Origin: Amaranthus tricolor
Taxonomy: Eukaryota > Streptophyta > Magnoliopsida > Caryophyllales > Amaranthaceae
Length of the DNA: 64,000 nucleotides
NCBI RefSeq assembly: GCF_026212465.1
Contig: NC_080058.1
Location: 21,084,200 to 21,148,199, forward strand
Direction: 5' to 3'
The notes beneath the pieces were generated by a model, which was given only the letters and a program-made list of their open reading frames with translations, ran no database searches and was not told the DNA's origin. The position numbers and the translations under genes were made by a program. Positions 36,601 to 49,026 of this stretch are shown here, in pieces (position 1 is the stretch's first letter; each line of letters opens with the position of its first letter).

Positions 36601-38110
36601 ACTCCATTTTTTTTCTTTTTTATTTTTAAAGTTATAATTTATTTATTAATTTATTTTTCTTATGATTTGCAAGGTATTTGAGTGAATCATGTCAAGAAGA
36701 AGGTATCTTCGGAATGTATGATTTTTGTGATGCTAATATGCTTTCTCCATTATCATCAATAGAGAAAGAAGAGGATCGATCTAACTACTTGGCTAGCATT
36801 TCGCATGTAATAATGCTAAGAACAAAAACCAATTATTCATGGCACCTTATTACGACAAGTAAGTGACAAAATTTTTGTTGTGATTGTCTTATATTATTAT
36901 AATAATGTTTTTTTTTCATCAAAAGAATCCCCTTTAGTGATATTGATTTGCATGTATGAATGCTATCTTTGTGTAGTCGGCATTGGATGTTAGCAATTAT
37001 TAGTCCATGGAAGGGATTGGTTTATTGGTTAGATCCTGCTAGTGTGGAAAATAAAGTGCGTGAAAATGCTCGTAAAATTATTTATGAGTAAGTACTATAC
37101 TATTGCATCGTAAATGGTTTTACTTTGATATATTATTTAGGTTCTATCTATTTAATCATTTTATATGTAAATGACTAGGGGGCTTGTGAAATTTAGCATG
37201 GTCCATCGAAAGGATCTCAAAAGAGATTAAAAAGAATCCTAAAGTTGGTTGGAACAAACTAAAAGTAAGGTTCTTTTATAGTAATTTTTTTTATTGTTTA
37301 AACATGTTCTAAATTTATGACAAATTCTGTGTTCTAATTATTTTTTCGTCGTTTGTTTTGATTTCTTGTAATAGTGTCCTCGCCAACCTCAAGACGCCAA
37401 ATACTGTGGATATTATGTATGCCGTTATATGCTTGAGACTAGTGAAAGTAGGAAACAATTGATTTTGGAGGAGGTAAGTATTCGTCAAAAATTTATATCA
37501 AACATTATGATATTGGTATTGAAACACAATGACATTTGGATATAATATTGATGGATTGGATTTTCGGCATCAATGTTCACCTTCTCTTTCTTGGCTGCAA
37601 TTTACAGGTCTTATGGTTACATGTTGTTGTGATGTTTCTAGCAGCAAGATGGTTACCAAAAGTAGAGTTAGTTAGCTGCATACAAGCCTCTAAATCACCC
37701 CTGATAGAAGTATTATAGATTGGGAGAGTGTGATTCAAAGTTGACATTTGTTTGACATATTTTATTTATGGGCAGTTGATTTTTTTGGGAATATATTATT
37801 TGATTAGTTATTGAGACAGGTTATGATGTATTTTCATTGTTTTCCAATTTGGGGGTTGTCCTATATACAAAGGAGACTCTGCCGCAATTTTTGCTCAAAT
37901 TTTTGTTATTTGACACATATTGTTGCAATAAGTTGGTTTAGTAAAATTTTAATGTATTATTAATGTCTTGCAGTTTTCCCCTAGGGCTCCTTCAACTTAT
38001 TCTCAGGAGAGCATTGATCATGTTTGAGATTTATGGATTTCTTACGTTGTCAAACATAGGCAACAAAAATTGGAGAAGGAAGCAGAAGATTTGGATGATG
38101 TGTTATAAGA
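33695..38110 (+). pseudogene. CACTA-3 second gene: Transposase_24-like with Ulp1 (C48) protease domain
   Basis: Likely start MANKKKSIPAKRV at 33695. Coding segments alternate with AT-rich introns: 33695-34000, about 34103-34310, 34795-34931, 35020-35456, 35843-36060, 36204-36590, 36675-36860, 36977-37087, 37378-37471 and 37975-38110. The segment at 35090-35200 has the VGSGITNKEYFG-type motif of Transposase_24 proteins. The C-terminal protease motifs are His in HWMLAIIS (36981), Asp in WLDPA (37032), Gln (37390) and Cys in YCGYYVCRYM (37405). Several in-frame stops make it a pseudogene. Ulp1 enzymes cleave SUMO-like conjugates; the substrate here is unknown. Confidence 0.72.
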
Positions 38111-38389
38111 TCATATCGATGGAAATTATTAAAGATTAGAATTCATGAAGAATTTTGATGACATTTGACTTTTGGAATAAGATAATTGTATAGTTGAATT
38201 CTAGTCTAATTATATGATGAAATGGTTTATAATTATATGAACGCGTATATTTAATGGTATATATGGATTAGTACAAATTATATCGAATTGGTATTTTTAT
38301 TTATTAATATAGGTCTTTTGTTATATAAATGGTGGTTTAAAAATAAAGGAAATCGCAATTGTACGGCTCTTTTATTAGTAGTTATTGGC

Positions 38390-38713
38390 AGGGGCAAAGA
38401 GAACACCTCCAGTAATTGCTAGTTTTCTTTGGTAAGGGAAAAGAGAATACCTCCCTAAAGCAGGTGTTCTCTTTGGTGGGGTTGTAGATTTTTTTACAAG
38501 TAGCAAAGAGAACACCTCCATAAGGTGCAAGTTCTCTTTAATGTGAAGAAAAGAGAACGCCTATTTGTTCCACATGTTCTCTTTTATTTTACTTAAGAAA
38601 CACTAAAAAAGGGGCGTTCTCTTAGACTAAGAGAACAGTGACAAGGAGAACGCTCCTGAGGAGTTCTCTTAGGCATATTTGAGGGGTTCTCTTTTCCCTT
38701 TATTCTAGTAGTG
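38390..38713 (+). repeat. CACTA-3 3' subterminal and terminal repeats
   Basis: At least eight copies of AGAGAACACCTCC-like and GTTCTCTTT motifs in both orientations, ending in CCCTTTATTCTAGTAGTG. They mirror the 5' end at 28270-28440. Confidence 0.83.
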
Positions 38714-41700
38714 ATTATTCATGGTTTATTGTTCATCGTTCATTGATCAATAATTATTGATCCTTGTTGATTGTTCATCATTCATTTTTCATTGATCAAT
38801 GAGCCTTGTTTATAGTTCATCATTCATTGTTCATTGATCATTGATACTACTTCACTATTCATCATTCATCGTTCATTGTTCATTGTTTATTGTTCACGTT
38901 TAATTAGATATTGTTTATTTCTCATGATTTATCATTCATTTTTTATTATTCATTGATCATTGATCCTTATTAATTGTTCATCATTTATTGTTCATTGATT
39001 GTTGATCCATTTTCATTGTTCAACATTCATCGTTCATTGTTCATATTTAATCGTTCAAAGTTCATTGATCATTGATACTTTGTTATCGTTCATCATTCAT
39101 TGTTAATTGATCTTTGATCCTTGTTCATTGTTCATCATTCATTGTTCATTTTTCAATGTTCATCATTCATCGTTAAAAGTTCATTTTTCATTGCCCATTG
39201 TTCATTGTTCATTGATCCTTGTTCATTGCTCATTTATCTTTGATTGTTGTTCATTATTCATAATTCATTGTTCATTATTTTATTTTCATTGTTCATTATT
39301 CATTGTTAATTATTTATTTTTTTATTGTTCATGCTTCATTAATCATTTAATATTGATCCTTTTTCATTGTTCATCATTCAATATTCATTGATCTTTGATC
39401 GTTGTTCATTGTTCATTGTTCATTGTTCATCGTTCATCGTTCATAGTTCATTATTCATCGATCATTGTTCATTGTTCATTGATCCTTGTTCATTTTTCAA
39501 TTATCATTGATCCATGTTCATTATTCATCATACATTGTTCATTATTCAATGTTCATTGTACATTGTTTATTTTTTATTGTTCTTTATTCATTGTTCATTG
39601 CTTATTATGTGTTGTTCATTGTTCATCGTAGCATTGATCATTGATTATTGTTCCCTGTTCATTATTAATCATTCATCTTTCCTTGTTCATTAATCATTGA
39701 TCCTTGTTCATTGTTCATCATTCATTGTTCATTTTACAATGTTCATCATTCATCGTTAATAGTTAATTTTTCATTGCTCATTGTTCATTGTTCATTTATC
39801 CTTGTTCATTGCTCATTGATCTTTGATTGTTGTTCATTATTCATTATTCATTTTTCATTATTCTATTTTCATTGTTCATTGTTCATTGTTAATTATTCAT
39901 TTTTCATTGTTTATGGTTCATTAATCGTTGATTATTGATCCTTGTTCATTGTTCATCATTCATTATTCAATGATCATTGATCCTGGTTTATTGTTCATTA
40001 TTCATTATTCATTGATGATTGATCCTTGTTCCTTGTTCATCATTCATCGTTCATTGTTCATTATTCATTGTTCATTGTTCATAATTCATTGTTCATCGCT
40101 CATTGTTTATTCTTCATTGATCCTTGTACATTGTTCAATTATCATTGATCCATGTTCATTATTCTTCAATCATTGTTCATTATTCAATGTTCATTATGCA
40201 TTGTTTATTGTTCATTGTTCATTGTTCACTGTTCATCACTAATTGTTCATTGTTCATTATTCATCGTAGCATTGATCATTGATTATTGTTCCTTGTTCAT
40301 TTTTCATCATTCATCTTTCATTGCTTATTGATCATTGATCCTTGTTCATTGTTCATCATTCATTGTTCATCGTTCATCGTTCATTGTTCATTGATCATTG
40401 ATTATTGATCCTTGATCATCTTTCATAAGTCATTATTCATTGTTCATTATTCATTGTTTATTGTTCATTGTTCATTGATTATTGATTATTGATCCTTATT
40501 CATTGTTCATCATTCATTGTTCATTGATAATGGATCCTTGTTCATAGTTCATCATTCATTGTTCATTGATCATTGATCTTTGTTCATTGCTCGTTGTTCA
40601 TCATTCATTGTTTAATGTTCCAATGTTCTTTCTTTATTTATCAACTATCCTTTTTAATTGTTCATCGTTTAATTTTCATTTATTATTGATCCTTGTTCAT
40701 TGTTCATTATTCATTGTTCATCGCTCATTATTCATTGATCAAATATCTTTGTTCATTGTTTATTGATCATTGATAATTGTTCATTGTTCATCCATCATTG
40801 TTAATTGACCAATGATCCTTGTTCCTTGTTCATTGTTCATTAATCATTGTTCATCGCTAATTGTTCATTGTTCATTGTTGGTTTTTATTGTTCATTGATC
40901 ATTGATTAATCATTCTTGTTCATTGTTCATCATTCATTCTTCATTGATAATTTATCCTTGTTCATAGTTATCCATTTATTATTAATAGATCATTGATCAA
41001 TGTTCATTCCTCGTTGTTTATCATTCGTTGTTCAATGTTCTTTTGTTCATTATTCATTTATCAACTATCCTTCTTCATTGTTCATCGTTAATTTTTCATT
41101 GATCATTGATCCTTGTTCATTATTCATCATTCATTGTTCATCGCTCATTATTCATTGATCAAATATCTTTGTTCATTGTTTATTGATCATTAATCCTTGT
41201 TCATTGTTCATCAATAATTTTTAATTGATCAATGAACCTTATTCATTGTTCATTGTTCATCATTCATTGTTCATTGTTCATCGCTAATTGTTCATTGTTC
41301 ATTATTCATTGTTATTGTTCATTGATCATTGATTAATGATTCTTATTAATTGTTCATCTTTCATTGTTCATTGATAATTTAGCCTTGTTCATAGTTCAAC
41401 ATTCATTGTTAATAGATCATTGATCCTTGTTCATTCCTCGTTGTTTATTATTCGTTGTTTAATGTTCCGTTGTTAATTGTTCATTATTCATTTATCAACT
41501 ATCCTTCTTCATTGTTCATCGTTCATTTTTCGTTGATCATTGATCCTTGTTCATTGTTCATCGATTATTGATCCTTGCTCATTGTTCATCATTCATTGAT
41601 CATTGATCCTTGTTTATTTTTCATCTTTCATTGTTCATTGATCATTCATCCTTGTTCATTGTTCATCATTCATCGTTCATTGTTCATTGTTCATTGTTCA

Positions 41701-44700
41701 TCGTTCATTGTTCGTTGATCATTGTTCATTTTTCATTATTCATCGTTTATTGTTCGTTATTCATGGTTTATTGTTCATCGTTCATTGTTCATTCATCAAT
41801 GATCCTTGTTTATCGTTCATCATTCATTGTTCATTGATCATTGATACTTGTTCATTGTTCATCATTCATCGTTCATTGTTCCTTGTTTATTGTTCATGTT
41901 TCATTAGATATTTTTTATTTTTATGATTTATCATTCATTTATTATTATTCATTGATCTTTTATCCTTATTAATTGTTCATAATTTATTGTTCATTGATCG
42001 TTGATCCATTTTCATTGTTCAACATTCATCGTTCAAAGTTCATTGATCATTGATCCTTGTTTATTGTTCATCATTCATTTTTCATTGATCATTGATCATT
42101 ATTCATTGTTCATCATTCACTTTTCTTTGTTCATTGATCATTGTTCATTGTTCATCATTCACTATTCTTTGTTCTTTGTTCATTTTTCATTGTTCACTAT
42201 TTATTGTTCATTTTTTAGTGTTTATTGTTGATCGTTTATAGTAGCATTGATCATTTATTATTATTCCTCTTTCATTGTACATCATCCATTTTTCATTTGT
42301 CATTGATAAGTGTTCATTTTTTATTGATCATTGATCATTGTTCATTGATAATCACCCATTATACATTGATCAATTATCCTTGTTCATTGTTCATCGTTGA
42401 TTATTCATTCATTCTTGTTCATTGTCCATCGTACATTGTTCATTGATCATTGATCCTTGTTCAATGTTCATCATTCATTGTTCATTTTTCAATTTTCATT
42501 GTTCATCGTTAATAGTTCATTGTTCATTACTCATTATTTATTGTTGATTGATCCTTATTCATTGTTCATTGATCTTTGATTGTTGTTCATTATTCATAAT
42601 TCATTGTTCATTATTCTATTTTCATTAATTCATTGTTCAATGTTAATTTTTCATTTTTCATTGTTCATGGTTCATTAATCATTAATTATTGATCCTTGTT
42701 CCTGTTCATCATTCATTGTTCATTTATCATTGATCCTGGGTTATTGTTCATCATTCGTTATTCATTGATCATTGATCCTTGTTCATTGATCATCATTCAT
42801 CGTTCATTGTTCATTGTTCATTGTTCATCGTTCATAGTTCAATGTTCATCGCTTATTGTTCATTGTTCATTGTTAATTATTCATTTTTCATTGTTCTTGG
42901 TTCATTAATCATTGATTATTGATCCTTGTTCATGTTCATCATTCATTGTTCATTTATCATTCATCCTGGTTTATTGTTCATCATTCTTTATTTATTCATC
43001 ATCGATCCTTGTTCATTGATAATCATTGATCGTTCATTGTTCATTATTCATTGTTCATCGTTCATAGTTCATTGTTCATCGCTCATTGTTCATTGTTCAT
43101 TGATCCTTGTTCATTGTTCAATTATCTTTGATCTATGTTCATTATTCCCTATTCATTGTTCATTATTCAATGCTCATTGTACATTGTTTATTCTTTATTG
43201 TTCTTTATTCAATGTTTATTGCTTATTGTGTATTGTTCATTGTTCATCGTAGCATTGATCATTGATTATTGTTCCTTATTCATTGTTCATCATTCAATAT
43301 TCATTGGTCATTGATCCTAGTTCATTGTTCATTGTTAATTGTTCATTGTTCATTGTTAATGTTCATTGATGAATGATTCTTGTTTATTGTTCATCATTCA
43401 TTCTTCATTCATAATTTATCCTTGTTCATAGTTTAACATTCATTACTAATAGATCATTGATCCATGTTCATTGCTCGTTGTTCATCATTCGTTGTTCAAC
43501 GTTCTTTTGTTATTTGTTCATTATTCATTTATCAACTATCCTTCTTCCTTGTTCATCGTTCATCTTTCATTGATCATTGATCCTTTTTCATTGTTCATCA
43601 TTCATTGTTCATCGCTCATTATTCATTGATCAAATATCTTTGTTCATTGTTTATTGATCATTGATCCTTGTTCATTGTTCATCCATCATTCTAAATTAAT
43701 TAATGATCCTTATTCATTGTTCTTTGTTCATCATTGATTGTTCATTCTTCATCGCTAATTGTTCATTGTTCATTATTCATTGTTATTGTTCATTGATCAT
43801 TGATTAATGATTCTTGTTCATTGTTCATTGATAATTTATCCTTGTTCATAGTTCAACATTTATTGTTAATAGATCATTCATCCTTGTTCATTGCTCATTG
43901 TTCCCCATTCGTTGTTCAATATTCCCTTGTTAATTGTTCCATATTCATTTATCAACTATCCTTATTCATTGTTCATCATTTATTTTTCGTTGATCATTGA
44001 TCCTTGTTCATTGTTCATCGATTATTTATCCTTGTTCATTGTTCATCATTCATTGATCCTTGATCCTTTTTTAATTTTCATCATTCATTGTTCATTGATC
44101 ATTCATCCTTGTTCATTGTTCATCATTCATAGTTCATTGTTCATTGTTCATTGTTCATTGTTCATCGTTCATAGTTCGTTAATCATTGTTCATTGTTCAT
44201 TTTTCATTATTCATCGTTTATTGTTCATTATTCATGGTTTATTGTCCATCGTTCATTGATCAATAATTATTGATCCTTGTTCATTGTTCATCATTCATTG
44301 TTCATTGATCAATTATCCTTGTTTATCGTTCATAATTCATTATTCATTTATTATTGATACATGTTCATTGTTCATCATTCATCTTTCATTGTTCATTGTT
44401 TATTGTTCATGTTTCATTAGATATTTTTTATTTTTCATGATTTATCATTCATTTTTTATTATTCATTGATCATTGATCCATATTAATTGTTCATCATTTA
44501 TTGTTCATTGATCGTTGATCTATTTTCAATGTTCAACATTCATCGTTCATTGTTCATATTTCATCATTCAAAGTTTATTGATCATTGATCCTTGTTTATC
44601 GTTCATCATTCATTTTTCATTGATCATTGATCATTTTTCATTGTTCATCATTCACTTTTCTTTGTTCATTGATCATTTTTCATTGTTCATCATTCACTAT

Positions 44701-45288
44701 TCTTTGTTCTTTGTTCTTTGTTCATTTTTCATTGTTCACTATTTATTGTTCATTTTTTAGTGTTAATTGTTGATCGTTTATTGTAGCATTGATCATTTAT
44801 TATTATTCATTCTTCATTGTACCTCATCCATTATTCATTGGTCATTGATAAGTGTTCATTGTTTATTGATCATTGATCATTGTTCATTGATAATCACTCA
44901 TTATACATTGATCATTGATCCTTGTTCATTGTTCATCGTTGATTATTCATTGATTCTTGTTCATTGTACATCGTACATTGTTCATTGATCGTTGATCCTT
45001 GTTCATTGTTCATCATTCATTATTCATATTTCAATGTTCATTGTTAATCGTTAATAGTTATTGTTCATTGATCTTTGATCGTTGTTCATTATTCATCATT
45101 CATTGTTTATTATTCTATTTTCATTGTTCATTGTTTATTGTTAATAATTCATTTTTCGTTGTTCATGGTTCATTGATCATTGATTCTTGATTCTTGTTCA
45201 TTGTTCGTCAATCATTGTTCATTGATCATTGATCTTTGTTTATAGTTCATCATTCATTGTTCATTGATCAGTCATTCTTATTCAATGT
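38714..45288 (+). repeat. Heptanucleotide tandem array, block 3
   Basis: The longest block, 6.6 kb of TTCATTG-type heptamers between CACTA-3 and CACTA-2. Sub-blocks of several hundred bp recur within it (for example the ATTCTATTTTCATTG segment near 39275, 39860, 42612 and 45113). All plus-strand open frames here are repeat translations. No insertions other than the flanking CACTA elements are seen. Confidence 0.93.
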
Positions 45289-45512
45289 CACTAGTGAAAG
45301 AACCTCATTTACTGCGGTTTTTTGGCCATTATTTGCTGCGCTTTTGGCCCCAAGCAATAGTGATAGCAGCAAATGGTGTATTTTAAATGCTGCGGTTTAA
45401 AACTGCAACAAAAAAGTGGCATAATTTGCTGAAGTTTTAGGGGCTGACCGCAGCAAATACTCTTCTTTATTTGCTGCGGTTTTGGTTTGACCGAAGCAAA
45501 TAATTGGTATTT
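45289..45512 (-). repeat. CACTA-2 3' terminal and subterminal repeats
   Basis: Terminal CACTAGTGAAAG followed by paired TTTGCTGCGGTTTT and ACCGCAGCAAAT motifs, several with point changes, homologous in reverse to 23648-23866. Confidence 0.85.
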
Positions 45513-45765
45513 TTTTTCTTTTTTCGATTTATACTAATAATAATCCAATAATAATGTACTATGTAATAACAATGATTATCCAATAATAATCCAATCATAA
45601 TCACAAATAATCACCAATAATAATAAACTCTCGATCGTATATAAAATATAATATCATGTACGTACATATATATATAATGTACATTAAAGTCCTAAAAAAT
45701 CTATACTAATTACAATTGATCAAGGGAAAAAATTAGCAAGATATGCGGCAATCTTCTCTTTTAAT

Positions 45766-46840
45766 TACCAAGTTTGAGCTACTTTATACGCAAAAGTGGC
45801 AAAAACGCTTAAACACCCTTAAAATCACAACTTAACACGTAATTTATAGCATATGACTATGATTTTCAATTCTAACCACTTCAACACAATAATATATACC
45901 AAATAATGTTGTGTGCCAAGTTTCGTGCAAAACAAACCAAGTTTGAGCTACTTTATGCGCAAAAGTGGAAAAAACGCTTAAAAACCCTTAAAATCGCAAC
46001 TTTACACGTAATTTCTCGCAAATGCCTATGATTTTCAATTCTAACCACTTCAACACAATAATATATACCAAATAGTATTGTGTGCCAAGTTTCGTGCAAA
46101 ACAAACCAAGTTTGAGCTACTTTATGCGCAAAAGTTTCAAAAACACTTAAAAACGCATAAAATCGCAACTTGACACACAATTTCTAGCATATCACTATGA
46201 TTTTAAATTCTAACCACTTCAACACAATAATATATACCAAATAGTGTTGTGTGCCAAGTTTCGTTCAAAACAAACCAAGTTTGAGCTACTTTATGCGCAA
46301 AAGTGCCAAAAACGCTTAAAAACCCTTAAAATAGCAACTTAACATGTAATTTCTAGCATATGACTATGATTTTTAATTCTAACCACTTCAAAACAATAAT
46401 ATATACCAAATAGTATTGTGTGCCAAGTTTTGTGCAATACAAACCAAGTTTGTGCTACTTTATGCGCAAAAGTGGCAAAAACGCTTAAAAACGCATAAAA
46501 TCGCAACTTAACACGTAATTTCTAGCATATGACTATAATTTTCAATTCTAACCACTTCCACACAACAATATATACGAAATAGTGTTGTGTGCCAATTTTC
46601 GTTCAAAACAAACCAAGTTTGAGCTACTTTATGCGCGAAAGTGCCAAAAACGCTTAAAAACGCATAAAATCGCAAATTAACACGTAATTTCAAGCATATG
46701 ACTATGATTTTAACTTCTAACCACTTCAACACAATAATATATACCAAATAGTGTTGTGTGCCAAGTTTCGTGCAAAACAAACCAAGTTTGAGCTACTTTA
46801 TGCGCGAAAGTGCCAAAAAAGCTTAAACACGCATAAAATT
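45766..46840 (-). repeat. 169-bp tandem array of CACTA-2
   Basis: About 6.4 units; anchors at 45826, 45995, 46164, 46333, 46502 and 46671 are each exactly 169 bp apart. This is the reverse complement of the CACTA-1 intron array and has no foreign insertion. Repeat-frame open reading frames at 45953 and 46508 encode IYYCVEVVRIENH-like patterns and are by-products. At its element-3' side (45766) the array joins the 3' untranslated region directly; the Cys exon found after the array in CACTA-1 is missing. Confidence 0.93.
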
Positions 46841-47150
46841 TAATTTGTGTACCTTTATTGCTGTCCATTTTGGAAATGTGGCTCTGGATGTAGATCCCAT
46901 TTCCCCATGCACTTTTTCCATTGTGCTGAAAGTCATGGGAAAAGTAATACTATTTTTATATATATATAACACTTAATTAAATCAAATTGGTAAAATAATT
47001 AACATTACGTACGCATTCAACAACGCTTTAAATTTTGTGTTGCGAGGCGGGCTTTGAGGTTTTTGTAATGAGTCGAAGACGTGCACAGTGTTTGTTAAAG
47101 GACAAATGACCAAAAGTATCCAATGCAAACTACAAATGCAAAGTTAAAAT
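46841..47150 (-). pseudogene. Ulp1 protease remnant (His/Asp exon only)
   Basis: Minus-strand sequence homologous to CACTA-1 20210-20526. The exon around 47130-47010 encodes the HWxLLVICP-type His segment and the VFDSLLQKPQSPP-like Asp segment; a second exon at about 46928-46855 precedes the array. Here the acceptor TTTGTAG upstream of the His exon is intact, whereas it is mutated in CACTA-1. No Cys exon follows, so no protease could be active. Confidence 0.7.
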
Positions 47151-49026
47151 CAACAAATTGGTAAGAACGAACATAGCTCGGTAATAGCATATCTCACATA
47201 TTTTGGCAGTATTCCACGGATTGCAATTGGTAAGAACACTTGCATCATTACATGGCAATCATGAGATTTCAAGCTTCCCAACTTCAGGTCACCATTTAGG
47301 CTCACAAATCTCTTCATGTTGGATGAGTACCCACACGGAACCTTAATGCCATACAAACACTGAAAAAATGTCCGCTTCTCTGCTTTGGACAATGTGTAGC
47401 AAGCTGGAGGCAAATAAACTTTGTCATTACTAATCTTCTTCTTACTGCCACCAACTTCATCAGCTCTATTTCTTTTCTTACACACCTTAACATGTGCCCA
47501 CAAATCTGGACGAAGACCCTTGCATTCAAACCAATCTCACACGGCCCTAACATCCTTTGACTTACCCGGAATGTTCATGAGAGTCCCGAGTATGGCATCG
47601 CATACATATTTCTCTATATGCATAACGTCAAGACAATGCCTAACCTGTAGATCTCTCCAATATGGAAGCTTCCAAAAGATTGATTCTTTTTTCCATAATC
47701 GGTCTTCACCCCATTGCACTTGCCCCGTTTTATCAAATACAGTCTCAACTCCCTTAACCTGTTCATAAACCTCATAACCGGTCAATGGTAGACGAGCTAC
47801 ACGGTCCGCAACCTCCCCTTTGAACAACTTCTTCTTCTTACGATATTGGTGGTCTCGTGGGAGGAACTTTCGATTGTGCATGAATACGTGTTTGCACTTA
47901 CGAATCCACGTGAATTCCATGTCATCGATACATATTGGGCATGCTTTCTTCCCTTTGTTCTTATACCCCGATAAGTTTCCATATGTCGGAAAATCATTAA
48001 CGGTGCATAAAAGCATTGCACGCAAGGTGAATTCCTCATTAGCATATACATCAAACACTGAAACGCCACCAAATCACAACTTTCTCAAATCCTCAACGAG
48101 AGGTGCAAGATATACATCAATGCCATTGCCAGGTTGTTTAGGACTCGAGATAAGAAGTGAAAGCATAATGTACTTATGCTTCATACACAACCAAGGTGGT
48201 AAATTATAGATCACTAAAAGTACCGGCCAAGTACTATGTTGAGAACTAAGATTGCCGAATGGGTTCATTCCATCCGTACACAATCCGAGCGTTAAATTAC
48301 GAAGCTCATCCCCAAAAGTCTTATGCAACCTATCAATACTCTTCCACTCCGGAGAATCAGATGAATGTGTGAGCAAGTGACCTTTCTTCACCCTATCTGT
48401 ATGCCACCTCAAATTTAATGCATCTTTCTTTATAAAAAACAAGCGCTTGAATCTAGTTATTATTGGAAGATACCACAATACTTTAGCCGGGGGCCCTTTA
48501 GCATCCTGAGCCCCTTTACGCTTGTAGCGCGATAACCCACACCTAGGACACTCTTCTAAGTTCTCGTTTTCACTCTGATACAACACACAATCATTCGGAC
48601 ACGCATGAATCTTCTGGTACTCTAAGCCGAAAGGACACATGAGCTTTTTGGCATAATATGTCGACTTTGGAAGTTCATTTCCCTTAGGAAGCATCTCACC
48701 TAACGCTTCTAATAACATTGTGAAACTAGTGTCACTCCAATTGTACTTTGACTTAATGTTGAAAATTGTCAACACTGTTGTTAGTTTGGTGAACTTTGTA
48801 CATCCAGGGTACAAAGGCTTTTAAGAAGCCTCTGTCAACAAGTCAAAAAGACGAGGACGTTTTCCTAACTCATCCTCGACTCCCTCCATCATCTCATCAA
48901 CACGATCCACATCCTTATCGAAATTCTCTTCATCTGTCTCATACCCATCAACATGATCTACTACATCCTCATTGACATTGGCCACATTATTGACGTCCTT
49001 AACAACACTTTTCTTTTTGTAAACTC
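47151..49026 (-). pseudogene. CACTA-2 TNP2-like transposase, main part
   Basis: Homologous to CACTA-1 4820-6660. From 49020 down: acidic linker; a stop at 48822-48820; Transposase_21 in 48814-48074 (HACPNDC, CPRCG, TDGMNPFG) and 48058-47537 (CPICIDDM, LDVMHIEKYV); DUF4218 start in 47503-47150 (KVPCGYSSNMKRFVSLNG ... VRYAITELCSFL). The sequence then runs straight into protease-gene sequence. The stop at 48822 is a C-to-T change relative to the CACTA-1 codon. The first exon lies at 59217-58969, separated by Copia-2. Confidence 0.87.

Larger units (their letters stand above)
28270..38713 (+). mobile_element. CACTA-3: second-family CACTA transposon
   Basis: The element starts CACAACTACAAAAAAGGG at 28270 and ends ATTCTAGTAGTG at 38713. 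The reverse complement of that end reads CACTACTAGAATAAAGGG, so the 5' end has lost the exact CACTA (T to A). ATT target duplications lie at 28267-28269 and 38714-38716. It is 10,444 bp with no nested LTR element. It carries a TNP2 gene and a Transposase_24/Ulp1 gene in the same order as CACTA-1, but with low sequence similarity and a different subterminal repeat (AAGAGAACTCC). Both genes are broken. Confidence 0.92.

Noticed and set aside
39107..40242. Several 70-110 codon plus-strand open frames as possible membrane-protein genes
   Set aside because: All encode the same 7-residue pattern generated by the 21-bp coding period of the heptamer array; no start context or independent protein pattern.
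45953..46780. Two open frames of 75 and 90 codons (minus strand) as small proteins
   Set aside because: They read through the 169-bp satellite units; 169 is not a multiple of 3, so they are chance frames in repeated DNA.
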